A DNA stretch of 21,629 nt, from contig JAFRLP010000037.1 of assembly GCA_017431185.1 (NCBI GenBank), positions 1 to 21,629 on the forward strand. Direction: 5' to 3'. The DNA is from Victivallales bacterium. Its GTDB lineage: Bacteria; Verrucomicrobiota; Lentisphaeria; Oligosphaerales; Oligosphaeraceae. The position numbers and the translations under genes were made by a program. The notes under the pieces were generated by a model. The model worked only from the letters and a program-made list of their open reading frames with translations, ran no database searches and was not told where the DNA came from. Shown piece by piece: positions 7,026-17,762 of the stretch (its first letter is position 1; each line of letters opens with the position of its first letter).

Positions 7026-9157
7026 TATGGCAGCGCCCAGTATCCAGGCAAATCGCTTAACTTTCTGGCAGGGGCCTTTTGACGCGGCGGTTTCGAGGTT
7101 CCGGGGCACATCAGGTAGCCAGTCACGCTGGCTGCGGGCGCAATCGTCTCCCACACCGTATATTCGCTGGCGGCGACCGTCTGGTTCTCCAGATTGCACC
7201 AGCGCCGCCAGATTGGCCATTGGGTGGCTTTTGCCTTGTCGCCGTGAAAAACCATTTCGACGACCTTCGGGGCCATTCCGTATGTCCAGCGATAGGGGGT
7301 TATGCCTGGCACGTACTCCGCAATGCCATCCACATAGGAGGGCAAATCCAGGAAGGCGACGGGATAAATCGTGCCCAGTCCGCTCGTCAGGGTAGTGCCC
7401 TGGGGATTGCATCCGTTGTGGCAGTCGTTGGCCAGGGAGGCATAGTCCAGGTATTTCCTCTCCTTCGTCCATTGATGCACGGCAATGAAGAACTGCGCCC
7501 GCCTGAGCGGATGGCATTGCCCCCAGCCCATGGCATGCACCCATCCCCTTTGCGGCGCCCACCAGGGAATGCGATAGGCGTAGGAATTCTCGATTTGACT
7601 GCCGTAGTCCCTGGCCAGGTTCTTGGTGCGGCGCATCCACTCTTTGAAAAAGTAGTCAAGTTCCTTGGGTGTGCCCAGCGTCATCTCGCCCGAAAACAAC
7701 AGCGGTATCCATTTCCAGGCGTTTTTCTTCTGATCCTTGACGATGGCGGCCTGGTTTCGCCGAAGAGGCTCAAGATATTGGTCTTCCCCTGTAAGCGCGT
7801 GCAGGTTCAACGCAGCCTTCACCAAATAGGGGGGGGGCAGGTCGGCGTCCTCTGTCCAGCGCACCATCAGGGTCTCCGTGAAAACCCTGTTCTTTTTCTG
7901 CTTCACCTCGTAAACATCGGTGCGCGGTTTGGTGTTGATGGCAAATTTCCAGGCCCTGATTGCGGATGGCAGGTATCTCTCCTTGAATCTGTCATCGCAT
8001 CTTGCCAGCAGGGCTGCGTGCGCCGCGTACATCAGGGAACTGCGGCGCGTCGCCCCGGCAAGCACGTATTGCATGGGGTCCTTCTCCGCCACGTTTCCCG
8101 GACCGGGATGGCCCGTGGATTCAATCCAGGTCCCCACCCCGCCATCGGCCTGCTGGCCGGAAAGCAAATGCCTCAGCCCCCACTCCGCCTCGTCCAGAAT
8201 GTCCGGTACGCCATTGTCATTCTCGGGAATGTTCAGCTGCCCGTCCCGGAAATTCTCCTTTTTCATCAGATAGACCGCGCACAGGTCATTGACGACATTG
8301 AGATGCCAGGGTCTTCGGTCGTAGTCGGCTGCGTCGTGCCAGCCGCCCACCAGACGCAGTTTTTCGCATCCTGCGGTCTTCAGCTCCTCCAGGTCGCTTC
8401 GAATAATCTCGAACCACTTCACCTTGTGGTCCAGTTTGCCCTCTTCGCTGGCAAAAGTGCCCCGCAGGACATTGGCATGGCAGGCGCCCGCGGTCCAGTG
8501 CGTGAATGGCTCCGTTTTGGCGATGCCGCAGCGCTTTTGGTAAAGCCCCCCCATGTGAACGCGGAACGCCTCCTCCGCCGCACCCGCGAAGATGCGGAAC
8601 GTCTGGCTTCGCCCGACGCCGGGAATCCTGACAAAGTATTCGCCCTCCCTCGTCACTTCGCTGAAGTCAAGTTCGTAGGTGTCCTCTCCGGTAAAGGGGG
8701 TGCCCTCCTTGGTAGTCCCGTCCTGAATCCCGGGCACAAGCCCGCCACTCCCGACATCCCTATGCAGAACGACCTGCCCCGTTGCGGAGTCCACCAGTTC
8801 CCAGGACGTCATGGGGGCCTTCGGCTTCCAGGCCCCGTATTTCGGCCCCAGCCAGGCGCCCAGGTAGGCGAACTTGGGCGCGTCCGGCAGATAGCCCACC
8901 TGGTTCACCTTGAAAAGCCTGCTCGGCTTGTTTTCATCATATCCAGCCATTGGCTTGTCGCTGAGGCGAAAGCAGGTATGAATCACGCGTGGCTGCAGTT
9001 TTTTGGCCAGCGGGTCCTTCAGGCCATTTGGCACGGGCCAGTATCCTTCCTCCCTGGACATCGCCTTTCCCTCGCCATCGTCATCCGTCTGCTTCACGCT
9101 GGTATAAGGGTCGAGGAAAAAGGTCAATGCCGCCAACAGTATGAGCCCATTCATCAT
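7025..9157 (-). CDS. Glycoside hydrolase family 9 (cellulase-like) protein
   Basis: This 710-aa protein has an N-terminal Ig-like (CelD_N) domain at about residues 81-190, starting FKVNQVGYLPDAPKFAYLG, and an (alpha/alpha)6 GH9 catalytic domain at about 195-690. The catalytic-base motif GGWHDAADYD (271-280) gives D275 and D278. The C-terminal acid is probably E665 in ASEYTVWET, aligning with the usual NE..YNA motif. NPQGTTLTSGLG (584-595) matches the substrate-binding loop. GH9 enzymes cut beta-glucans. Two starts compete. The ATG at 9157 lacks a ribosome site, follows an in-frame TAA and encodes a short hydrophobic segment (GLILLAALTFFL) without the usual basic start. The ATG at 9061 has GAGG 8 nt upstream and gives a leaderless cytoplasmic form. 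The stop overlaps the nitroreductase start. Whether it acts on cellulose is not known. Confidence 0.88.
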   Translation of the reverse strand: MMNGLILLAALTFFLDPYTSVKQTDDDGEGKAMSREEGYWPVPNGLKDPLAKKLQPRVIHTCFRLSDKPMAGYDENKPSRLFKVNQVGYLPDAPKFAYLGAWLGPKYGAWKPKAPMTSWELVDSATGQVVLHRDVGSGGLVPGIQDGTTKEGTPFTGEDTYELDFSEVTREGEYFVRIPGVGRSQTFRIFAGAAEEAFRVHMGGLYQKRCGIAKTEPFTHWTAGACHANVLRGTFASEEGKLDHKVKWFEIIRSDLEELKTAGCEKLRLVGGWHDAADYDRRPWHLNVVNDLCAVYLMKKENFRDGQLNIPENDNGVPDILDEAEWGLRHLLSGQQADGGVGTWIESTGHPGPGNVAEKDPMQYVLAGATRRSSLMYAAHAALLARCDDRFKERYLPSAIRAWKFAINTKPRTDVYEVKQKKNRVFTETLMVRWTEDADLPPPYLVKAALNLHALTGEDQYLEPLRRNQAAIVKDQKKNAWKWIPLLFSGEMTLGTPKELDYFFKEWMRRTKNLARDYGSQIENSYAYRIPWWAPQRGWVHAMGWGQCHPLRRAQFFIAVHQWTKERKYLDYASLANDCHNGCNPQGTTLTSGLGTIYPVAFLDLPSYVDGIAEYVPGITPYRWTYGMAPKVVEMVFHGDKAKATQWPIWRRWCNLENQTVAASEYTVWETIAPAASVTGYLMCPGTSKPPRQKAPARKLSDLPGYWALP

Positions 9158-9264
9158 TTACATACGCTTGTGTTGGAAGAAACTACATCAGCACACCCGT
9201 CTGAAGCCCCCTTGCGGGGAGAGCGTCGGAGAAGTGTCATTTTCCCGGGCCGAGACGGCCTGGG

Positions 9265-10743
9265 CTACTTTTTCCGAACGGAATATTTCCCGTTCTCCCA
9301 ATGGAACAGGATGCTTCCGTCGGGCGTGGGGAGCGTGCAGTCCAGGAAATGCAGGCCAGCGCAATGCGGCTCCACCGTGAAGGTGGCGTAGCCAGGGGAA
9401 GTGGGTCGAATCCCGCACACATGGCGCGGAATGAGATTGGCCGGCGCGGCTCCCCAGGCATGGTTCCAGTCCTGGTTGGGCTTGAACGAATTGTCCCACG
9501 CCTCCATCGTGATGGTGGCTCCCTTCTCAATCATATTGTACCAGGAGCGGATTCCGCGGGAAGTCAGCAGGTCAAAGGCGTACTGGTCAAGCCCCGCCTT
9601 GTAGCAGGCTGGAATCAGGAACTGGCTGCCATACACGCTGCACGCCATCCCCTTGCTCTGCAAAATCGCCCCCAGAGCGGGAATTTCGCTCTGCTCGGCG
9701 ACTCCGCTCTCAACCGCCATCATCGCGGTGTGCAAAGAGGCATGGCGGGAATCCACGCTGTCAACATACCTCCCATCGACGCGGAACACCCGCCGAAGGA
9801 CTGCGCGCAGATTCAGGGCGCGGTTCAGGTACTCCACCTGCCCCGTCAGTTCATGCATCACGCACAGGGCCATGTACAGGAAGCAGTTGGGGACAAAGTT
9901 GATGGGGCCGAACTCGTAATCGTCCCGTTCCCCTTGCGGCCAGTCCACGATGTCCCGCAGTCCCCTGGGGACGCTCGGGTCGTGCAGCAGGCCATCCCTG
10001 TCCGTGTAGTCAGGGAGAAGTTTGGCGGGCAACTGCGGCAGCCATCCCGCAACCGCCTCCCTGTCCCCCGTGTAAAGCAGATAGTCGCGCACCAGAAGAG
10101 GCATCTGGAGAAACCATTCGGTCGGCCACGTCGGATGGAGGAACAGGTGGTCTATCGTGTCGCGGGCAATGCCGGCGTTGCGGGTGCAGCAGAACCAGCC
10201 AAGCTGGTTGATGAGGGCGTCGGCCTCGTAGGGCAGGCGCTCTCTGTCGCCATCGACGAATTTGCCGAACGCGCTGGTGGCCTTCATCGTGTATTTGGAG
10301 AGTTCCCACACCTGGTTGAGCACCTCGTTGTCCGAGACAAAACTGGCCGCGTCGTCATCAAAGTCATAGGTGAGCAGATGACGGGTCAGAGTCGCCTTGC
10401 CGACGTAGCCCTCCAACTCCACGTAGCGGAACGGCGCAATCTCCCCGCCAGGCGGTGGCGGGCACTGGGCGGGAATCGGCCAGGGACTGACGTGCTTCGG
10501 CAACTCCACCTGATAGGTGCGGAGACCGCCTTGCAGGGTCAATGGAACACACGAGTAGTAGAGCGAGCCGAAGGGGTGGCGGTCAACCGCGCCGTCGCGG
10601 AGATTCTCCCCGAAATGGCATTGCACGGCCAGCCCGTCCTCCCCCTCCAGCGTCACTTCCAGCCGCCCATAGCCATCCTTGCCGAAATCCGCGACGGCAG
10701 TCTTGCCGTCACAGTTCAGTTCACGCGTTTCAAGTGTTTCCAT
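9265..10743 (-). CDS. Alpha-L-rhamnosidase-like protein (GH78-related)
   Basis: This 492-aa protein has a beta-sandwich start (about 1-125; GYGRLEVTLEGEDG, RYVELEGYVG) followed by a six-hairpin (alpha/alpha)6 domain and a short C-terminal beta domain (445-490; IRPTSPGYATFTVEPH). Marks of the GH78 group are DGDRERLPYEAD (164-175, candidate acidic catalytic residues D166, E168, E173), DIVDWP (264-269), ASLHTAMMAVESG and TMEAWD (412-417) with WNHAWGAAPA. Full GH78 enzymes are usually 700-1100 aa with extra N-terminal domains, so this is a short version of the family. There is no signal peptide, so cytoplasmic action on imported oligosaccharides is likely. The start has an A-rich leader (ACAAAAAACAAACAACC) and no Shine-Dalgarno. 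It lies 107 nt upstream of GH9 on the same strand, so co-transcription is plausible. Confidence 0.82.
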   Translation of the reverse strand: METLETRELNCDGKTAVADFGKDGYGRLEVTLEGEDGLAVQCHFGENLRDGAVDRHPFGSLYYSCVPLTLQGGLRTYQVELPKHVSPWPIPAQCPPPPGGEIAPFRYVELEGYVGKATLTRHLLTYDFDDDAASFVSDNEVLNQVWELSKYTMKATSAFGKFVDGDRERLPYEADALINQLGWFCCTRNAGIARDTIDHLFLHPTWPTEWFLQMPLLVRDYLLYTGDREAVAGWLPQLPAKLLPDYTDRDGLLHDPSVPRGLRDIVDWPQGERDDYEFGPINFVPNCFLYMALCVMHELTGQVEYLNRALNLRAVLRRVFRVDGRYVDSVDSRHASLHTAMMAVESGVAEQSEIPALGAILQSKGMACSVYGSQFLIPACYKAGLDQYAFDLLTSRGIRSWYNMIEKGATITMEAWDNSFKPNQDWNHAWGAAPANLIPRHVCGIRPTSPGYATFTVEPHCAGLHFLDCTLPTPDGSILFHWENGKYSVRKK

Positions 10744-10807
10744 CTGATGCGGTTGTTTGTTTTTTGTAACTGTTCAGACCCCGCCTGTTTTGACATACCA
10801 GGAACCC

Positions 10808-10973
10808 GATTTGCCCCAAGGGCATGACATGCCAGCCGCGAGACCCCAACCTGCCCGCGAGGCCTTCAGGCCTCGCGGATGGAAGAAGCCAGCAGATTTG
10901 CCCCAAGGGCATGACATGCCCGCCGCGATCCTCCAACCAGCCCGCGAGGCCTTCAGGCCTCGCGGATTGAAGT
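10808..10973. repeat. Tandem 87-bp palindromic (REP-like) repeat, two copies
   Basis: Two copies of the same element start at 10808 and 10895, exactly 87 bases apart. Each begins GATTTGCCCCAAGGGCATGA, contains the small inverted repeat GGCAT-GAC-ATGCC, and ends with a perfect 10-bp hairpin CCGCGAGGCC-TTCA-GGCCTCGCGG (10855-10878 and 10942-10965). The 15-20 nt between the 5' block and the hairpin differ between the copies, while the hairpins are identical, a pattern of maintained structure. The element fills the gap between carB and the GH78 gene and may act as a terminator or mRNA 3'-end stabiliser for carB. I see no third copy elsewhere in the window. Confidence 0.8.
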
Positions 10974-11002
10974 AGCCTGGGGGGCTGAATAGGCACATTG
11001 TT

Positions 11003-14203
<3,201 letters not shown>

Positions 14204-14212
14204 AGAGCGTGG

Positions 14213-14218
14213 TCTCCT
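14213..14218 (-). promoter_or_regulatory. Ribosome binding site deciding the carB start
   Basis: On the minus strand this reads AGGAGA, 9 nt before the ATG at 14203. It favours that start over the in-frame ATG at 14236, which would place the ribosome site inside the coding region. Confidence 0.7.
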
Positions 14219-14285
14219 GCAAAGATTTCCTGTCAATCACCTTTGAAAAAAGACACGGCGAATACCGCATCTTTCAGGAATCGTT

Positions 14286-14313
14286 AATGTAATGTTTTTT
14301 TCAGGATTTTCAA
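14286..14313 (-). promoter_or_regulatory. Possible promoter for carB
   Basis: The 169-nt gap between the upstream hydrolase gene and carB is AT-rich. On the minus strand, TTGAAA (14308-14313) is followed after 16 nt by TACATT (14286-14291). This gives a leader of about 75 nt. Both boxes deviate from consensus, so this is a weak call. The rest of the gap shows nothing clear apart from an imperfect hairpin (TTCAAG/CTTGAA, 14309-14333). Confidence 0.3.
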
Positions 14314-14372
14314 GGAACTCCCCCCAGCTTGAACGTCCCCAAAGTCGAAAATTCACCACAGAACTGTTATCA

Positions 14373-16916
14373 CTACTCCTCCAACAGATAGAGGTGGGTG
14401 GCCAGGGGGAGGAACACATCCTGGAAACGGCCTTTGTCCAGGGAGAGGATACGCTCCTCATACAGCACGCGGATGGTGGGCCGGAATTTGCCCTTGACCT
14501 GAATGCGGGCGGTCCGGGGTTCCAGGGAGGAGTTCTGGACGATGGCGTAAACACGTCCGCCATGGCGCACCACCCGCGACTCCAGCGGCGCCTCGTGTCT
14601 CAGCACCCCTTCCAAAGACGGCTCGACCCAGGCGAAGGCGAGAGCGGCGGTCTGGCGATAGGTCTCGCTCAGCGGCTCAAAAAGCCTGGGGAAGGCACGC
14701 AGGAAATCCTTGGGGCCGCAGTTATACAATCCGACACCCTGCAAGCCGTGGCGCAGCGTCGCCCAATGGGCATATTTCGCCTGTGGGACAGACGGGGTAA
14801 AGTCCTTCTCCTGCGCCACGGAGGAATCATAGTCAAACCCCTGATTCAACTGCCAGATGGGCTTGCCGTTGGCACATGACTTCGCCAGTTTGTAGAAGCG
14901 GTTGACTGAAAGCACGTTGGCGCGTGGATAGATGTCAATCATCAGATAATCGCCCAGCGGAGCCATCTCACTGTAGCGGTTTCGTCCCGTGCAGCAGACG
15001 CCGGCGACTCCCGAGTCCAGTCCATGGCCACGGTAGGCCTGCAACTGCTCCTCGATTTCCTCGTTGGGGATATAGGCGTCCGGCTCATCCATCCATGCCC
15101 CCAGACGCGCGGGATGCCTGCCGTTGGGGCCAGCCATATAGCGTTGGATGTCCTTCAGGGGCGTGGAGCCCTTTTCGGTGTAGAAGCCACGATAGACACA
15201 CCCCGAGTCCAGGGATTTGAGACTGCGCGCCAATAGGTATTCCAGACTGCCTGACGATGCGAAAGTGTTGGGCAGAACGGTGTTGAACCCCCATTCAGGC
15301 TTGGGAGCCTTGGTCGGCGGATAAAGAATCAGGGGCAGGAATGGACGCCCATTGAAATGCAGGATGCCGGTGGAGTCGAAGGCGAGCCGCTTTTCGGCAG
15401 GGACATTGGCGAAAAAGCACCACTCGTACTCGGAGTAGTTGCCCGCCACATCAAACAGGCACGCCTTGACATCGTATTTCCCCTGAAGCGGAGTCTTCAC
15501 CTGAATGCCGGCGCGATTATCATCCAGCAAAGCCAAGGGACTGACATTGCCATTCACCACAAGACGGCTCCTGTACAAATCCAGTCGGGAGTTTGGTTCA
15601 AGCAGCCGAAGGGAAATGGTCAAGGGATTGTTCGCCGAGGAGTCCGTCGGCGGCTCAAACAGATAGGCGAAAAGGGGCGAGGTTTCGGCGGCGCGGCGCA
15701 CGCCGAAATGCGTCCATTCGCCAGCGTTTCCGCCCTTGGCGGCGGCACGAATCTGCCAGACGCCTGGCGTGAGCGGGCAATCCAGCGTTAGATGCGGCTC
15801 CGTCACCCTCCTGACCAGACGGCGGCCACTCTCGGACAACAGTTCGAAGCGATAGCCCTTCGCGCCTTTGACTTCGAGGCAGTCGGCGACGAAGCCCGTG
15901 CTTTCCACCAATGAACCCGCTTCAGGGAGGATGATGGCGGGGCGTTTGTCGGCCAGACGAGTGATGGTCAGCATCCCCTTCTCCTGCAAGGTGACAAAGG
16001 CGTTGTCCGACGGCACGTGGAGTTCGCTGGATGTTCCGCCCGCATCCACGCGATAAAGCCCGCCCCGTTCCAAGGCAATGGTTCGGGCGGAATTGTCCTC
16101 CTCAACGACCAGTCGGTAGGGCAACGGACTGAAGGTCTCCAGCTTGCCTTGAAAGGCCAAGGCGCTATCCTTGTCGAAGAACCAGGTGAGGGGCGGATAC
16201 TTGCGGGGCGCAAAGGTGATGACGTAGAATTCATCCGCGCTCAGCTCATAAAGCGCATCGGAACGGGAACGGTCAATTTTGAAGAGATGCGAACGGATGT
16301 TCTCACCCTTCGGAGGAATCTCGCCAGTGAAGCCATTGCAGAAGACCTTGCCGTCCGTGCGCAGAACCATGTTCTTGATTCTGGAATAGTGAAGATAGTT
16401 GCTGGAGATTTCCACAGTGGAGGGTTCGCCCGCGCGAGTCGCAGGCAACCAGAACCAGGCGTGTATTGGCTCCACATGCCCCGTGCGGAAACTGCCGTTC
16501 TGAATTCCCCAATGCACATTCACGGCACGGGTATGGTCAAAATGCAGAGACGCATCGCAGGACATCGGGAAGGAAATCTCGTGGATGCCCGTCTCACGGG
16601 GAGTGAACTGAACCAGGATTTCCTGTCTCGGGCCCTGAACCCAACTCACCGTGGGGTCGCCGTCATCAAGCACCGCGCCGTCGCAGACGGGATGCCCCGT
16701 GGGGGAGACCACCGTCCACGCCAGGGAATCGGCTCCAGGACGTCCGTTGCGGTCGGACTTGTCAAAGGTGAATTCGACAGGTTTTCCGACCTCCTTGGGC
16801 AGCAGGAACACCCGCAGCCCCAGATTGTTCAACTGGCTTGGAGCAAGATAGTCGGCCAACGTATCCAGGCAGACCAGAAGCGTCAGGAGACAGACGATTC
16901 GCGCAAAAGATTTCAT
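14373..16916 (-). CDS. Secreted putative glycoside hydrolase of unassigned family
   Basis: The 847-aa product begins with a signal peptide: basic start MKSFAR, hydrophobic VCLLTLLVCL, and probable cleavage near residues 21-25. About residues 25-505 look like several beta-sandwich modules (for example WTVVSPTGHPVCDG, VTEPHLTLDCPLTPGVWQIRA, LKACLFDV-type Ig-like strands). A probable TIM-barrel follows at about 510-770, opening with GILHFNGRPFLPLILYP and including LGAWMDEPDAY (605-615, candidate acidic pair D610/E611) and DYLMIDIYP (656-664, D661). A small beta domain ends the protein. The FNGRPFLP opening and the acidic motifs at strand ends resemble clan GH-A-like hydrolases, but I cannot place it in a family. 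GAGGTGA (16920-16926) overlaps the stop of the pseudopilin gene only 8 nt upstream, so the two are translated as a coupled pair. Confidence 0.65.
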   Translation of the reverse strand: MKSFARIVCLLTLLVCLDTLADYLAPSQLNNLGLRVFLLPKEVGKPVEFTFDKSDRNGRPGADSLAWTVVSPTGHPVCDGAVLDDGDPTVSWVQGPRQEILVQFTPRETGIHEISFPMSCDASLHFDHTRAVNVHWGIQNGSFRTGHVEPIHAWFWLPATRAGEPSTVEISSNYLHYSRIKNMVLRTDGKVFCNGFTGEIPPKGENIRSHLFKIDRSRSDALYELSADEFYVITFAPRKYPPLTWFFDKDSALAFQGKLETFSPLPYRLVVEEDNSARTIALERGGLYRVDAGGTSSELHVPSDNAFVTLQEKGMLTITRLADKRPAIILPEAGSLVESTGFVADCLEVKGAKGYRFELLSESGRRLVRRVTEPHLTLDCPLTPGVWQIRAAAKGGNAGEWTHFGVRRAAETSPLFAYLFEPPTDSSANNPLTISLRLLEPNSRLDLYRSRLVVNGNVSPLALLDDNRAGIQVKTPLQGKYDVKACLFDVAGNYSEYEWCFFANVPAEKRLAFDSTGILHFNGRPFLPLILYPPTKAPKPEWGFNTVLPNTFASSGSLEYLLARSLKSLDSGCVYRGFYTEKGSTPLKDIQRYMAGPNGRHPARLGAWMDEPDAYIPNEEIEEQLQAYRGHGLDSGVAGVCCTGRNRYSEMAPLGDYLMIDIYPRANVLSVNRFYKLAKSCANGKPIWQLNQGFDYDSSVAQEKDFTPSVPQAKYAHWATLRHGLQGVGLYNCGPKDFLRAFPRLFEPLSETYRQTAALAFAWVEPSLEGVLRHEAPLESRVVRHGGRVYAIVQNSSLEPRTARIQVKGKFRPTIRVLYEERILSLDKGRFQDVFLPLATHLYLLEE

Positions 16917-16924
16917 TATTCACC

Positions 16925-17647
16925 TCAAGGTTGCTTGTTATAGACAAGATAGGGGCTGGTGCTGGTGGCGGCAGTGCGGATTTTGGCGGTCATCCCGACA
17001 TCAAGTTGGGTGACATGCCCTGCCACCCAGAGCATATTGGTTCCGCTGGAGTGCCTGATATTGACGTCGCCAGACACCACGATGAAGCAGGAGGCGTCCT
17101 GCCCACCCTCGTCCGTCTTGGAATGCTTCGAATCGGTGAAGAAGACTTTGATGTCGGGACGAAGCACCTGGCTGATTTTGATGTTGGAGTCGGACAGGCG
17201 GTAGTTCATGCCGTAGGATGGGTTGTTGGCGCCATTGGCGTCCACCTTGGCGACCAGGTGGTTGTAGTTGAAGTAGATGTCGTCAGGACAGCGAAGTTGG
17301 TTGTTCAGCACACTGACGCCCTTGCTCAATTCGATGACGGGAAGATATGGCTGGAGCAGATGGTACCAGCGGATGTATTTTCTGGCGTACTTGTTGCCAC
17401 CCAACGGCACGGCGGTGCTGTTATCGTCAAGGTCAGCCATGTTGCGGCGCACGAAGAAGTCCTCGTTGTCATCCATGTACATGGCATTGGCCAGCCCCAG
17501 TTGGCGCAAATTGTTGACGCAGGAGACCCGTCGCGCCTTGCCGCGCGCCTTCGACAGCGCGGGCAGCAGCATGGCGGCGAGTATGGCGATTATGGCTATG
17601 ACGACCAGCAATTCGATTAAGGTAAAGGATTGAACTCTTCTCAACAT
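16925..17647 (-). CDS. Type II-style pseudopilin with N-terminal methylation motif and H-X9-DG-like tail
   Basis: The 240-aa product has a prepilin-type N-terminus: MLRRVQS, then FTLIELL with Glu at +5 (E12), then a hydrophobic helix to about residue 30. Prepilin peptidase would cut after S7, where Gly is usual. The C-terminal half has SYGMNYRLS (144-152), a metal/fold loop [14 protein letters not shown], and [14 protein letters not shown] (199-212). The last matches the H-X9-DG motif common in Planctomycetota/Lentisphaerota pseudopilins, but with Ala209 in place of Asp. The start at 17647 is supported by GGAGA (17655-17659) 7 nt upstream. The frame is open upstream to 17791 but that part crosses the promoter region. 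It heads a two-gene unit with the secreted hydrolase and is divergent from the AraC regulator. No secretion machinery gene is present in the window. Confidence 0.88.
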   Translation of the reverse strand: MLRRVQSFTLIELLVVIAIIAILAAMLLPALSKARGKARRVSCVNNLRQLGLANAMYMDDNEDFFVRRNMADLDDNSTAVPLGGNKYARKYIRWYHLLQPYLPVIELSKGVSVLNNQLRCPDDIYFNYNHLVAKVDANGANNPSYGMNYRLSDSNIKISQVLRPDIKVFFTDSKHSKTDEGGQDASCFIVVSGDVNIRHSSGTNMLWVAGHVTQLDVGMTAKIRTAATSTSPYLVYNKQP

Positions 17648-17762
17648 TGTTGTCTCTCCGGAAAAGAAGAAAATGACAATTGGCAAATTGTTTTTTTCAG
17701 GATATAATATACCACAAAGAAGAAGCCGACAAAAGAACAATCTGACAATAAAGAAGGATAAA
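17648..17762. promoter_or_regulatory. Divergent promoter region between pseudopilin and AraC genes
   Basis: On the plus strand TTGGCA (17680-17685) and TATAAT (17703-17708) are separated by exactly 17 nt, a near-consensus vegetative promoter for the AraC gene with a leader of about 50 nt. On the minus strand a weaker TTGTCG/TATTAT pair overlaps the same -10 patch and would serve the pseudopilin. Transcription of the two genes is therefore probably mutually affected. Confidence 0.65.
17676..17691. promoter_or_regulatory. Inverted repeat over the AraC promoter -35, candidate operator
   Basis: ACAATT (17676-17681), spacer GGCA, AATTGT (17686-17691) is a perfect 6+6 dyad that covers the -35 hexamer of the AraC-gene promoter and lies in the pseudopilin leader. 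It is a candidate binding site for the adjacent AraC protein or another dimeric regulator. AraC proteins often bind direct repeats, so the owner is uncertain. Confidence 0.45.

Noticed and set aside
7026..7640. A 205-codon upstream extension of the nitroreductase frame
   Set aside because: It lies out of phase inside the GH9 gene and encodes no family sequence. The TAATG junction at 7025 gives the natural start.
7079..9391. A 770-codon open frame on the plus strand opposite GH9
   Set aside because: It is antisense to a clear GH9 gene, crosses its start region, and has no recognisable domain.
9301..10827. A 508-codon open frame on the plus strand opposite the GH78-like gene
   Set aside because: It is the antisense shadow of a gene with clear family motifs.
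10808..10973. A possible CRISPR array
   Set aside because: There are only two units of 87 bp with internal palindromes, and the period and hairpin structure do not fit repeat-spacer architecture. No cas genes are present.
14231..14236. Perfect TTGACA on the minus strand upstream of carB
   Set aside because: A -10 at the right distance would fall on the ribosome binding site next to the carB start, and no suitable hexamer is there.
14293..14307. The 15-mer TGTTTTTTTCAGGAT, also found at 17689-17703
   Set aside because: Both copies are upstream of minus-strand genes, but half of the match is a T-run, and one such match is expected by chance in a window of this size.
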